Shown here: positions 41,655 through 50,554 of the stretch, piece by piece | Layout: every line of letters begins with the position of its first letter | Position numbering within the stretch: the stretch's first letter is position 1 | DNA from: Clostridia bacterium | GTDB lineage: Bacteria > Bacillota > Clostridia > Oscillospirales > CAG-272 | Length of the DNA stretch: 64,000 nucleotides | Assembly: GCA_017472305.1 (NCBI GenBank) | Contig: JAFUQP010000016.1 | Coordinates: 1 to 64,000 of the forward strand | Direction: 5' to 3' | Notes under the pieces: generated by a model | The model's database searches: none | What the model was told of the DNA's origin: nothing | What the model saw: only the letters and a program-made list of their open reading frames with translations | Position numbers and translations under genes: made by a program

Positions 41655-42731
41655 ATGCGTATTCTAAGAAAAATTACGCTCGGAATCTTTCTCTTCCTTT
41701 CCCTTTCATTTATTTCTGTGGGATATGCCTCTATATCGAGAAACCTGCAAATAAGCGGAACAGTCAACTACACAGCGCCATCGGGCGTTTATATATGGAA
41801 GGCTGAGCCGAAAAATTCCGCCGATGCAACCGTCAACAGCTACACAGGCACAAACCTCGACAGCACGGTAAGGCTCTCGAACACCGACGGCGCCGATACA
41901 GAAGAAATCACGCTCACCTTCTACAACAACTCAGCCTCGACCTACATATACGACAAGACAACCTACGAAAGCGATGCCTACAGCAACGCGTCCATTATCT
42001 CCGATACCAAGGACGCCTTTCCGATAATCGAGCCAAGAGGCTTTCTTGAGCTGACCGTAAGCTTTTCCTACAGCGGCGGCACCGTCGCGGCAAGCAACGA
42101 GCTGACCTCACTCCTTCACTTTGGCTTCACACTCAGCTCGGGAAGCACCGCAATAAAGGTTACAGAGGGAAATACTTCCGACAACCCATATTCTATACAC
42201 GACGGCTCAATTCTCTTCGGTGATACCTCGGAGCGTTGGACTAACTGGGCTCCGAATGACCAGGGAAGAGGGGACGTAACGACTCTTGACGTTGCCTTCC
42301 TTGAAGATGTCAAATTTGATATGCTTGAGCTGTACCACTTCGTAGATGCCGAGGGCTGCGACTTCCCCGACTCGGTGAGCATCTCTTATTTTGACGAGGA
42401 GCTCGGCGAGTTCCTGCCTCTCGAAGTAACAGAAACGAAGTACTACAGAAGCGAGGAGCATACGGTATCAAACCGCCACGTCGTTTACTCAATGGAAATC
42501 GACAACGACAAAAACGGCACATACACCTCAATAACAATTCGCGACGGCTACCGCGGTGAGATGCCTATGACAGAATTTGCCGCCGCCTCGCCCGTTACCA
42601 CGAGAATGCTCCGTCTCACCCTCGACGGCAAGGATGCGGCAGGCTCCTACAACAGCAAGGGCTACTACGTAGGTATCACAGAGCTTATGCTCTACCTTGA
42701 CGGTAACGAGGTATCGTTTACCAACGAATAG
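41655..42731 (+). CDS. SipW-dependent-type secreted protein 2 with discoidin-like domain
   Basis: 358 residues. It opens with a SipW-type signal peptide (MRILRKITLGIFL ... SVGYASISRNLQISGT) and a beta-sandwich of about 150 residues like that of the first substrate. From about residue 175 a domain with DTSERWTNWAPNDQGRGDVTTLDVAF and a terminal TRMLRLTL...VGITELMLYLDG follows, as in F5/8 type C (discoidin) carbohydrate-binding modules. AAGGAG precedes the start. It closes the four-gene unit before a strong terminator. It may be a fibre-tip or adhesive component; that is inference. Confidence 0.8.
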   Translation: MRILRKITLGIFLFLSLSFISVGYASISRNLQISGTVNYTAPSGVYIWKAEPKNSADATVNSYTGTNLDSTVRLSNTDGADTEEITLTFYNNSASTYIYDKTTYESDAYSNASIISDTKDAFPIIEPRGFLELTVSFSYSGGTVAASNELTSLLHFGFTLSSGSTAIKVTEGNTSDNPYSIHDGSILFGDTSERWTNWAPNDQGRGDVTTLDVAFLEDVKFDMLELYHFVDAEGCDFPDSVSISYFDEELGEFLPLEVTETKYYRSEEHTVSNRHVVYSMEIDNDKNGTYTSITIRDGYRGEMPMTEFAAASPVTTRMLRLTLDGKDAAGSYNSKGYYVGITELMLYLDGNEVSFTNE

Positions 42732-42765
42732 CACCCTTGATGACACCTGCTCAACAAAATACTAA

Positions 42766-42808
42766 AAGTGGAGATGCCGACTTTACAGCATCTCCACTTG
42801 TTTTTTTA
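42766..42808 (+). terminator. Terminator of SipW-type locus
   Basis: AAGTGGAGATGC pairs perfectly with GCATCTCCACTT, followed by GTTTTTTT. Confidence 0.94.
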
Positions 42809-42847
42809 TTCGGTTTTACCGAATGCCGCAGTTTTCTTACTGCCGTT

Positions 42848-42882
42848 AGCCGTGGCGGAGTCGAACACATAAGCCCTACGGC
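42848..42882. repeat. Dispersed palindromic repeat, copy 2
   Basis: Nearly identical to 23275-23309 over 34 bases (AGCCGTGG ... CCCTACGGC). It lies between the SipW-locus terminator and the acyltransferase gene. Confidence 0.85.
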
Positions 42883-43020
42883 GATAAATTTTTGTGCCTT
42901 TTACCGCCCCCGCCTCGTAAAGTCGTTAGCCAACCAAACCAATAACCATTCGCAACTCGTACATACTCCTGTATCGGAGCACAATAGGCTTATTTTGTAT
43001 ACCTTTGTTTGCAAATACAA

Positions 43021-44319
43021 TCAAACGCGCGCTACTTTCTTTGCCGCATCACGCCTCGCCTTGACAATCTTGTATAGCTCCTCTGCCGCAAGACGGGTTT
43101 TCGCAACTATGTCACCCTCCGCCTTCGGGAAGCAGTAGAAGAGATGCTCGTTATTGCCAATACAGATAACGTCGCCGATTTCATACCAGTTGAAATCAGA
43201 GTTTATGCTATAGGACGAAAGCGGCTTCTGCTCGTAATGGAGCTTGCCGTCGCAGCCGTCAAGCACGAAGCCGTCCTCGTCGTGGCGAAGTCTGCCGCCG
43301 CCGACTCTGTATACGTGCTTATTGTTGACGGTCATAAATATCTCAACGGGAACGTCGAGCTTATAGACTCCCGCGAGCAGCTCGGCTCTTACCGAGAGCC
43401 TCTCCCAGGAATACCAGTCGGGTATATGCTCAAACTCGGTGCTGCCCTCCTCCGCCTTAAGACTTCCGTACTCGTCGAGGCTGTACTTCTTACCGCAGGC
43501 AAAGCAGGTAAGCTCTGTTCCCGAGCCTCGGGTCTTGCCCTCTGCAAGACAGGACGGGCACTTATAGAGCACGCGGTTTAAGTAATCTGCGCGGAAGGGC
43601 TCGTCAATTCTTATGCGATTGTCCCTCTGCCAGGCAAAGTTATCGAACGAGAACTCTCTTGTTACGACCTCGAATATTTCGTCGTCACTCATATTCTGAA
43701 TATCTTCCTTTGAAAGAAGGAACTTTTCCTTTGCCGTCACGGTTACCGAGCTTCTGACCTGGAGATTGTTATAAAGCGGGTCGCGCGCAAACGCGCCCTC
43801 TGTGCGTATCATAACGACGGGAACTCCGAGCATTTTGATAAGCTTTCCGAGCGTTTCGGGAAGTGTGGTTGAGGTTCCGTCGAAGCTGTAGCCCGCCTCG
43901 GGGAACATTACAATCGAGCTCTTCTGCTTTCTCGTTGCGTGGAGCATATTTCTGACAAGCGCCGTATCAATTACAAACTTGTTGGTCGGAATGCAGCCGA
44001 TAAGATGCATAAGAAGGCTCTTGCCTATAAACGCGTCCCCCGTCGCGACGATGTTGAAGGGGCGGGGATAGAGCATAGAGGCGACAATCTCGAGGTCGAT
44101 AAAGCTCGAGTGGTTCATAAGAAAGAGCGCGGGCTCACGCTTTCCAAGCCTCTCCATTCCTTCCTTTTCAAAGGTGAAGTGCGACTTCTTAAGGTCGGGA
44201 GCCGCAACCACCTTCATAAGCGTTCTGAAGAAAATATCGGGCTTGTGGGGCTTTACGCGCTTTTCCTTTTTAAGCGCCATAACCTCGTCGAAGGACTTGT
44301 CGATTACCTTGATTTTCAT
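43021..44319 (-). CDS. PlsC-like acyltransferase with zinc ribbon
   Basis: 432 residues. The N-terminal half has the acyltransferase motifs NHSSFID (NHx4D, about residue 88), a phosphate-binding VMFPEAGYSFDG and VPVVMIRTEG, so it would acylate a lysophospholipid or related glycerol phosphate. The middle carries CPSCLAEGKT ... LTCFACGKKYSLDEYG, a two-CxxC zinc ribbon of the kind not found in typical PlsC. The C-terminal 120 residues (VELPVEIFMTVNNKHVYRVGGG) are beta-rich and unidentified. It starts at 44319 with a weak AAAGGA and is transcribed alone from the promoter at 44394-44422. Confidence 0.85.
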   Translation of the reverse strand: MKIKVIDKSFDEVMALKKEKRVKPHKPDIFFRTLMKVVAAPDLKKSHFTFEKEGMERLGKREPALFLMNHSSFIDLEIVASMLYPRPFNIVATGDAFIGKSLLMHLIGCIPTNKFVIDTALVRNMLHATRKQKSSIVMFPEAGYSFDGTSTTLPETLGKLIKMLGVPVVMIRTEGAFARDPLYNNLQVRSSVTVTAKEKFLLSKEDIQNMSDDEIFEVVTREFSFDNFAWQRDNRIRIDEPFRADYLNRVLYKCPSCLAEGKTRGSGTELTCFACGKKYSLDEYGSLKAEEGSTEFEHIPDWYSWERLSVRAELLAGVYKLDVPVEIFMTVNNKHVYRVGGGRLRHDEDGFVLDGCDGKLHYEQKPLSSYSINSDFNWYEIGDVICIGNNEHLFYCFPKAEGDIVAKTRLAAEELYKIVKARRDAAKKVARV

Positions 44320-44393
44320 AAGTTATCCATTCCTTTATGCACACTCGTTGGAAAGCCAAATTGAGCTCGCCTTACTCATCTATTTTATCATAA

Positions 44394-44422
44394 AATATAG
44401 ACAAAATCAACCGTTATGTCAA
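44394..44422 (-). promoter_or_regulatory. Promoter of acyltransferase gene
   Basis: TTGACA (44417-44422), 17 bp, TATATT (44394-44399) on the minus strand. An overlapping TTGATT/TAAAAT pair a little downstream is also possible. Confidence 0.72.
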
Positions 44423-44483
44423 TGTTTTGAAGATTTATTAAAAAATTGTGAACGATTTCAACAAAAATTTGCCGCCGCTACTA

Positions 44484-44512
44484 TTGATTTTATACAGTAA
44501 ATTATGTATAAT
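44484..44512 (+). promoter_or_regulatory. Promoter of comM
   Basis: TTGATT (44484-44489), 17 bp, TATAAT (44507-44512). Confidence 0.75.
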
Positions 44513-44632
44513 AAATACAGACTATAAGCGTGCTATGCGACAATACAGTGCTTGTGTGCTCGGCTTCACAACGGCTAACCGTCAAAAAAACAGGCACAGG
44601 GCAATCGGCGCGTATTACTGATTGGAGATTTT

Positions 44633-46177
44633 ATGCTATCAAAGGTTTTCAGCTCGGGAGTAATAGGAATAGAGGGCTTCCCCGTCACGGTCGAATGCAG
44701 TGCGTGGGACAGAATACCGCACTTTGAGCTGGTCGGACTTCCCGACGCGGCAGTCAAGGAGGCAAAGAACCGCGTGCGCTCGGCTTGCGAGAACAGCGGC
44801 TATGCCTTTCCGCCGATGGATATTATGGTAAACCTCGCTCCTGCCGACGTAAAGAAGGAGGGCTCTGCGTTTGACCTTGCTATAATGACGGCAATTCTCC
44901 AGTGTGACAGAATTATTCCCTCGGAGTGCGACCTGTCGGACAAGTGCCTTGTCGGCGAGCTGTCGCTCTCGGGCGAGGTGCGCTCGGTCAACGGCATACT
45001 GTCTATGACCATTTCGGCAAGGGACGAGGGCAAGCGAGAGATTTTCGTGCCGAAGGACAACGCCGACGAGGCTGCAATAGTTGACGGCATTACGGTATAC
45101 GGAGTAAGCACTCTCCGTCAGCTTATAAATCACTTAAAGGGCAGAGAAAAAATCATACCCACACCCCACGACGCAAAGGACTACGACCTCTCCTCTCATA
45201 CGGGCGAGGCGGATTTCTCCGACGTGCGCGGTCAGTATAAAGCAAAGAGAGCGCTCGAGATTGCCGCGGCAGGCGGCCACAACGTCCTTATGATAGGCCC
45301 GCCCGGTGCGGGTAAATCAATGCTTGCAAAGAGGCTCTCCTCAATTTTACCCGACATGACCTTCGAGGAAGCGCTCGAGGTTACGAAAATACAGTCGGTC
45401 ACGGGAAATCTTCGCAAGAGCCTTGTAACCGAGCGCCCCTTCCGCTCTCCGCACCACACGGCAACAGTTCCCGCGCTGATTGGCGGCGGCAGCGGAGCGC
45501 GCCCGGGAGAAATCAGCCTTGCCTCGGGTGGAATTCTGTTCCTTGACGAGCTGCCCGAGTTCCCAAAATCGGTTACCGAGGCTCTCCGTCAGCCTCTCGA
45601 GGACGGTAAGGTAACGGTGTCGCGCGCCTCGGCAAAGCTATCCTACCCCGCAAGCTTTATGCTCGTGGCGGCAATGAACCCCTGCCGTTGCGGCTACTTT
45701 GGCGACCCGACGAGAAAGTGCAGCTGCACCCCCGAGTCGATAAGCAAGTACCTCGGAAAGGTTTCGGGCCCTCTGCTTGACAGAATTGATATAGAGATAG
45801 AGCTGCCCGCGGTGTCATATAACGAAATATCGGGTAAGACCAAGCCCGGCGAGCCCTCGGCGGTAATACGCGAGAGGGTAAACCGCGCACGCCGCTTCAC
45901 AGAGGAAAGGCTTATACGCGGCGGCGACAAGCCCGGCACTCTCAATGCGAGAATGAGCACCGAGCAGCTGCACAGATACTGCACACCAAACGAAGAGGGC
46001 GCGGCACTTCTGAAGGAAGCCTTTGAAACCCTCGGGCTATCGGCAAGAGGCTACGACAGGGTTCTGCGCGTTGCGAGAACTATTGCCGACCTTGACGGCG
46101 AGGAAGAGATAAATGCCGACCACATAGGCGAGGCGATAATGTATCGCTCGCTCGACAGAAAGTACTGGAAACGCTGA
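44633..46177 (+). CDS. comM: YifB/ComM family Mg-chelatase-like AAA ATPase
   Basis: 514 residues. The N-terminal Lon-protease-like fold (HFELVGLPDAAVKEAKNRVRSA, 1-160) is followed by a helicase-type AAA+ core with GPPGAGKS (about 220), ILFLDELPEF and NPCRCGYFGDPTRKCSC, and a C-terminal domain with SARGYDRVLRVARTIADLD. In Vibrio, ComM is a hexameric branch-migration helicase for natural transformation; in many Clostridia it is a housekeeping gene of uncertain use. The start follows TTGGAG seven bases upstream. Confidence 0.95.
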   Translation: MLSKVFSSGVIGIEGFPVTVECSAWDRIPHFELVGLPDAAVKEAKNRVRSACENSGYAFPPMDIMVNLAPADVKKEGSAFDLAIMTAILQCDRIIPSECDLSDKCLVGELSLSGEVRSVNGILSMTISARDEGKREIFVPKDNADEAAIVDGITVYGVSTLRQLINHLKGREKIIPTPHDAKDYDLSSHTGEADFSDVRGQYKAKRALEIAAAGGHNVLMIGPPGAGKSMLAKRLSSILPDMTFEEALEVTKIQSVTGNLRKSLVTERPFRSPHHTATVPALIGGGSGARPGEISLASGGILFLDELPEFPKSVTEALRQPLEDGKVTVSRASAKLSYPASFMLVAAMNPCRCGYFGDPTRKCSCTPESISKYLGKVSGPLLDRIDIEIELPAVSYNEISGKTKPGEPSAVIRERVNRARRFTEERLIRGGDKPGTLNARMSTEQLHRYCTPNEEGAALLKEAFETLGLSARGYDRVLRVARTIADLDGEEEINADHIGEAIMYRSLDRKYWKR

Positions 46178-46379
46178 TAACAGGGTTTTTGACTACAGTT
46201 GTTTACATTTTTCGGCGCGCATTTGCAAAATCGGCTGCCGTCCGATTTCCGATTAAGTGCGTTTGGCGGCCAAGACCTTGAGTTTTGGAGTTCTGTTCCC
46301 AAATTCCGCCCAAAGGGCAGCAAGGAAAATTCATTTATGCTTGTAGAGTCGCCCGTTTGGCGACGGAATGGAGATTAAT

Positions 46380-48605
46380 ATGAGAAGACGTAGCAAGCTC
46401 CCCGAGCTTCTTTCGCCTGCGGGTGATTTCAGGTGTCTTCTTGCCGCGGTGGCGGCAGGGGCTGACGCCGTGTACGTTGGCGGCAAGAAATTCGGTGCGC
46501 GAGCCTATGCCAAAAACTTCGATACCGAAGAGCTATTCCGCGCTGTCAGGTACTGCCACCTGCACGGAGTAAGGCTCTACGTGACCTTAAATACTCTCGT
46601 CTACGACAGGGAGCTTTCAGAGGCGGTAGAATATGCAAGGGAGCTATACCGCATAGGGGTTGACGCGATTATCGCAGCCGACCTCGGTGTTATTTCGGCT
46701 ATAAAGAGAGCCGTCCCCGATATGGAGATACACGCATCGACTCAGATGTCGGTGCATAACTCTGTCGGCGCAGACGAGGCAGGGGGGCTTGGCATAAGCC
46801 GAGTCGTGCTTGCGCGCGAGCTTTCGCTTGAAAATATAAGGCTCGCGACGGAGAATTCCTCTGTCGAGATTGAGGTATTTCTTCACGGCGCGCTCTGCGT
46901 TTGCCACTCGGGGCAGTGCCTCTTTTCCTCGCTCGTCGGCGGAAGAAGCGGCAACCGCGGTGAATGCGCCCAGCCCTGCAGGCTTCCCTACGACGGCGGA
47001 AAATACCCCTTATCGCTCCGCGACCTCTCGCTTGCCTCGCATATTCCCGAGCTTATCGAGTCGGGGGTTGCCTCGCTGAAAATCGAGGGGCGAATGAAAT
47101 CAGCGGAATACGTTTACACAGTAACGAGGATATACAGACGGCTTCTTGACGAGGGACGGCGCGCGAGTGCCGAAGAGGAAGAGGAGCTTCGCCGCGCCTT
47201 TTCTCGCGGTGGCTTCACCGACGGATACCTCACGGGAAGGACAGACAGGAATATGACCGGAGTTCGCAGCGAGAGCGACAAGGAGTCCTCGAGGAGCATT
47301 GAGGAGATGACCTTTGAGCCCTTGCGGATACCGATAAGTGCCGCGGCAAGCTTCAGGCTCGGCTTACCCTCGTCCTTAACCCTCACCGACGGCAGAAAAA
47401 CCGTTACCGCCCTCGGCAAAGCCCCCGTGACAGCCGAGAGCTCGCCTCTTACAGAGGACAGCCTTTCAAAGAGGCTTGCAAAAATGGGTAACACCTTCCT
47501 CTCGCTCTCTGAGAATGCAATTCAGATTGAGCTCGACGAGGGTATAAACCTCTCACCTGCCGATATAAACGCGCTTCGCCGAGAGGCGGCAGAGCTGTTT
47601 GAGTCGCAGTCAAGAGAGCCGTCGATGATTGAATACACCCCTGTAAAGAGAGCCGACGGCGAAGAAAAATTCCTCTCGGCGCTCTTCCTTAACGCCACAT
47701 CCTACAGAGAGGCAAAACAAAAGAGCCCCGCGCTTTTCGATAGGCTCACCTACACCTTCCTGCCGATAACAGAAGATATTCCCGAAGGCGCGGGGGTATA
47801 TATTCCGCCCGTTGTCACCGACACGGAGTTGACCGAGATTACCTCGCTTCTCAGTGAGCACAGGTCGCGCGGTGTCGGCTACGCGCTCTGCGGAAACCTC
47901 GGTGCGATAGCTCTCGCCTCTTCGCTCGGGCTTACCCCGATAGGCGATTTCAGACTTAACGTAACGAACGCCGAGAGCCGCGAGGCATACCGCAAAATGG
48001 GTGTCACAAAAGCAATACTCTCGCCAGAATTAACCCTACCTCAGGCGCGCGACGTCGGCGGCACGGTAATCGGCTACGGAAGAATTCCGCTAATGCTCAC
48101 CGAGCGCTGCTTCATTAAGGAAAACTATGGCTGCGACTCTTGCGGCACCGCCGCCCTGACCGATAGGCGCGGCGAGAGGTTTCCTATGCTGCGCGAGCAC
48201 CGACACAGAAACCTCATACTCAACTCGAAGGTAACCTATATCGGCGACAAGCCCGAGGAGCTTTTACAGAACCGCATTTTCTCCTCGCACCTTCTTTTCA
48301 CAGTCGAGTCCGCGGAGGAAATCTCCTCGGCGATAAGGAGCTACACCGAGGGGGCTCCGCTCGTCGGCACCGACGTCAGAAGAATAGGCGGAAGAGCCAC
48401 ACCGAAGGACGGCTCCGAAAGATTGTCAGCTCCCGGAAGGCGCGGCACGCTGCCGACCGAAAGGTCGAGAGGCGGCTCTATCCCGCACAAAAAGAAACCG
48501 CCTCTGCCGAAGCAAAGACAGGGCTACGAGGGCAAGGGCTCGGGCAAGACCGTCTTGCATCAGCCCGGCGCAAAATTCAAGAAAAACATTCAAAAGGGTA
48601 AATAA
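46380..48605 (+). CDS. U32 family peptidase
   Basis: 741 residues. PELLSPAGDFRCLLAAVAAGADAVYVGG opens the U32 domain. The conserved core is intact: VFLHGALCVCHSGQCLFSS, GNRGECAQPCRLPY and LKIEGRMKSAEYVYTVTRIYR. A DUF3656-like middle and a second CxxC-bearing part (CFIKENYGCDSCGTAALTDR) follow. U32 proteins act in tRNA/rRNA hydroxylation (TrhP, RlhA) or as collagenase-like peptidases; this layout is closest to the long Firmicute form. The last 70 residues are Lys/Arg/Gly/Pro-rich and probably unfolded. The start at 46380 follows TGGAG; the ATG 12 bases earlier overlaps that site. A GTCGCC/GGCGAC hairpin precedes it. Confidence 0.9.
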   Translation: MRRRSKLPELLSPAGDFRCLLAAVAAGADAVYVGGKKFGARAYAKNFDTEELFRAVRYCHLHGVRLYVTLNTLVYDRELSEAVEYARELYRIGVDAIIAADLGVISAIKRAVPDMEIHASTQMSVHNSVGADEAGGLGISRVVLARELSLENIRLATENSSVEIEVFLHGALCVCHSGQCLFSSLVGGRSGNRGECAQPCRLPYDGGKYPLSLRDLSLASHIPELIESGVASLKIEGRMKSAEYVYTVTRIYRRLLDEGRRASAEEEEELRRAFSRGGFTDGYLTGRTDRNMTGVRSESDKESSRSIEEMTFEPLRIPISAAASFRLGLPSSLTLTDGRKTVTALGKAPVTAESSPLTEDSLSKRLAKMGNTFLSLSENAIQIELDEGINLSPADINALRREAAELFESQSREPSMIEYTPVKRADGEEKFLSALFLNATSYREAKQKSPALFDRLTYTFLPITEDIPEGAGVYIPPVVTDTELTEITSLLSEHRSRGVGYALCGNLGAIALASSLGLTPIGDFRLNVTNAESREAYRKMGVTKAILSPELTLPQARDVGGTVIGYGRIPLMLTERCFIKENYGCDSCGTAALTDRRGERFPMLREHRHRNLILNSKVTYIGDKPEELLQNRIFSSHLLFTVESAEEISSAIRSYTEGAPLVGTDVRRIGGRATPKDGSERLSAPGRRGTLPTERSRGGSIPHKKKPPLPKQRQGYEGKGSGKTVLHQPGAKFKKNIQKGK

Positions 48606-48627
48606 TTATTTACATAAACGAGCAAAA

Positions 48628-48672
48628 AAAGAGGAAGCATTTCAGCTATGAAGCCGATTTGTTTCCTCTTTC
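48628..48672. terminator. Bidirectional terminator between U32 gene and protease gene
   Basis: AAAGAGGAA pairs with TTCCTCTTT over an internal loop, with an A-run before and a T-rich flank after, between convergent genes. Confidence 0.65.
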
Positions 48673-48760
48673 TGCCGTTATATGAGCCTCTCTCGCAGAG
48701 CGTTGTTATTCGCCCACGCTTACACCGAGGCTTGGGATTTGCGTTTTTATATTCTTTCGA

Positions 48761-50221
48761 TTATCGAAGCTCGGTGAGCTGGAAGTCAGTGTCCTCTGTG
48801 GGGGTCGGAACAGTGACCGTCACGTCAAAGGTTCTGTCGCCTCTTGTGATATTGACGGTGACCGTGCTGCCTGCTCTGGCGGTATACATATGGTCTATAA
48901 CGTGGTGGATTCTGTAAACCTCGTGACGTACTCCGTCAACGGTTATCGAGTTGATTATATCGTTTGTCTGAAGGGGCGAGGTGCCGTCCTCGGGATTTAT
49001 AAGGAAGCTCGTTTCCACAATGTCGGAAATCACTACCATCTCCGCCTTGTAGAGTCTTCCTGTGTCGGGGTCTATTCTGGCGCCCGTAACGAGGCTCGTC
49101 ACCGTCACACCTAGAAGCACCCTGTAGCCTGTCGTCGTGTATATTCCGTCTGCGTAGTAGAGAATGTTGTCAACTATGTTCTTTGCAAGGTTAATCGGGA
49201 TTGCCCAGGCGATATTATCTACCTCGCTGCCCGTCTTCTTTGCGTTGACTATGCCGATAAGCTTACCCGACTCGTCGTAAAGACCGCCGCCCGAGTTACC
49301 GGGGTTTATCGCTGCCGAAACACGCATAACGCGAAGGTTAAGAGAGGTTACGCCGTCAGCGCCCGTCATTGAAAGCGACTCGCTGTCAACGCTGACAATA
49401 CCGTCGGTTGCCGCCATTCCGTCGCCCTCGGGATTTCCCACCGCAAAGACCTTATCGTAGACCGAAACCAGGTCGGAGTCGCCGATTATCACCTCCTGGG
49501 CACAGCTGTTCTTTATAACATCGCTATCCTCGATTTTCAGCACCGCGAGGTCCTCTGTAAGCGAGCCGCCGATAAAGGTTGCGGGAATTTTGTAATCTGA
49601 ATACTCCTGGCCGTAAAGGTAAACCTCTATATCGTTAGACACCTTGTTCCAGGTTATCGAGTCCTTGTCGTATACAACGTGGAAATTGGTTATAATAATT
49701 GCATCGCCCGACTCTCTGTCAAGCTTGTATATAACCCCCGAGCCTGCCGAGCTGTCGGGATAGGTGTAGGAGTAATCGTAGTCGCTCGTTACCTCGAAAT
49801 TCGATATTATAACGACAGTCGAAAGAAGGCTACGCTCAATACCTGTGATTTTGTCGGCAAGCGCGGCATTCTCCTCACTGTCGGGCAGATAGTCACCGCT
49901 ATATCCGGGAAGAGGAAGCGTGCCCTCTGTGTCGGTGCCACCTTCGCCCGAGCCTTCACCGTCGCCCGAGCCATCGCCCGAGCCATCTCCCGAACCCTCG
50001 CCGTCAAGAGAGCTATCTCCCGAGGTAGAGCTGTTCTGTGAGCCTGAGCCGTCGCCTTCAAGCGCACTGTCACCCGAGCCCGAGCCGCCGGCTCCTGTGT
50101 CGCCAAAATTACCAACCTCGTCAGGAAGAAATCGGTCAACGAGCGCAAGACAGGAGGTCATAGACACAGTCATTGCCAGCGATATTATTATTGCAAAAAT
50201 CAAAGAAACAGTCTTTTTCAT
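48761..50221 (-). CDS. HtrA/DegP-like lipoprotein serine protease
   Basis: 486 residues. The signal peptide ends in lipobox MTSC and is followed by a long Gly/Ser/Asp/Glu linker (about 40-105). The trypsin-like domain shows the triad in order: IITNFHVVYD (His), DLAVLKIE (Asp) and NPGNSGGGLYD (Ser). A PDZ-type domain lies at about 370-480. Such proteases degrade or refold damaged envelope proteins. Translation starts at 50221 behind GGAG, 15 codons inside the longest frame. It is transcribed alone; no consensus promoter was found in the AT-rich DNA upstream. Confidence 0.93.
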   Translation of the reverse strand: MKKTVSLIFAIIISLAMTVSMTSCLALVDRFLPDEVGNFGDTGAGGSGSGDSALEGDGSGSQNSSTSGDSSLDGEGSGDGSGDGSGDGEGSGEGGTDTEGTLPLPGYSGDYLPDSEENAALADKITGIERSLLSTVVIISNFEVTSDYDYSYTYPDSSAGSGVIYKLDRESGDAIIITNFHVVYDKDSITWNKVSNDIEVYLYGQEYSDYKIPATFIGGSLTEDLAVLKIEDSDVIKNSCAQEVIIGDSDLVSVYDKVFAVGNPEGDGMAATDGIVSVDSESLSMTGADGVTSLNLRVMRVSAAINPGNSGGGLYDESGKLIGIVNAKKTGSEVDNIAWAIPINLAKNIVDNILYYADGIYTTTGYRVLLGVTVTSLVTGARIDPDTGRLYKAEMVVISDIVETSFLINPEDGTSPLQTNDIINSITVDGVRHEVYRIHHVIDHMYTARAGSTVTVNITRGDRTFDVTVTVPTPTEDTDFQLTELR

Positions 50222-50243
50222 ACAATCTCCGTTCATACCGTAT

Positions 50244-50279
50244 AGCCGTAGCAGAGTCGAACACAAAAACCCGCGACGG
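50244..50279. repeat. Dispersed palindromic repeat, copy 3 (diverged)
   Basis: TAGCCGTAGCAGAGTCGAAC continues to CGCGACGG. It shares the AGCCGT start, GAGTCGAACACA centre and ACGG end with the copies at 23274 and 42848. Confidence 0.6.
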
Positions 50280-50498
50280 ACAGTCGGTAAAATTGCCGCG
50301 GCGGTGTCGGGTGCCGCTCGGGCGCTTAAGTTATCCGTATTTTTTGCCGCCGCTTGTTTTGTAGCTTCCGCAGCAAAAAAACAAATTTGTTCTTTAAGTA
50401 TACTACAATATTATTAACAGTGTGTTAACAAAACGAGTTTTGTTTATATTTTTTTGCTTTACTCGGCAGACGCTTCGCCCATAGTACGAAAAATTTTG

Positions 50499-50527
50499 TT
50501 GACTTTACGAATAAAATCTGTTAAAAT
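50499..50527 (+). promoter_or_regulatory. Promoter of SDR-flavin reductase-XRE unit
   Basis: TTGACT (50499-50504), 17 bp, TAAAAT (50522-50527). Confidence 0.8.
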
Positions 50528-50554
50528 AAATCAAAGACAAAAAGGAGAAGACCT

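Larger units (their letters stand above)
44320..44632. other. Divergent promoter region, acyltransferase/comM
   Basis: No gene; AT-rich. It holds the minus-strand promoter (44394-44422) and the plus-strand promoter (44484-44512), and about 120 bases of comM leader. Confidence 0.75.
50222..50554. other. Divergent spacer, protease/SDR
   Basis: No gene. It holds a diverged dispersed repeat (50244-50279) near the protease start and the SDR promoter (50499-50527), with AT-rich DNA between. Confidence 0.7.
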
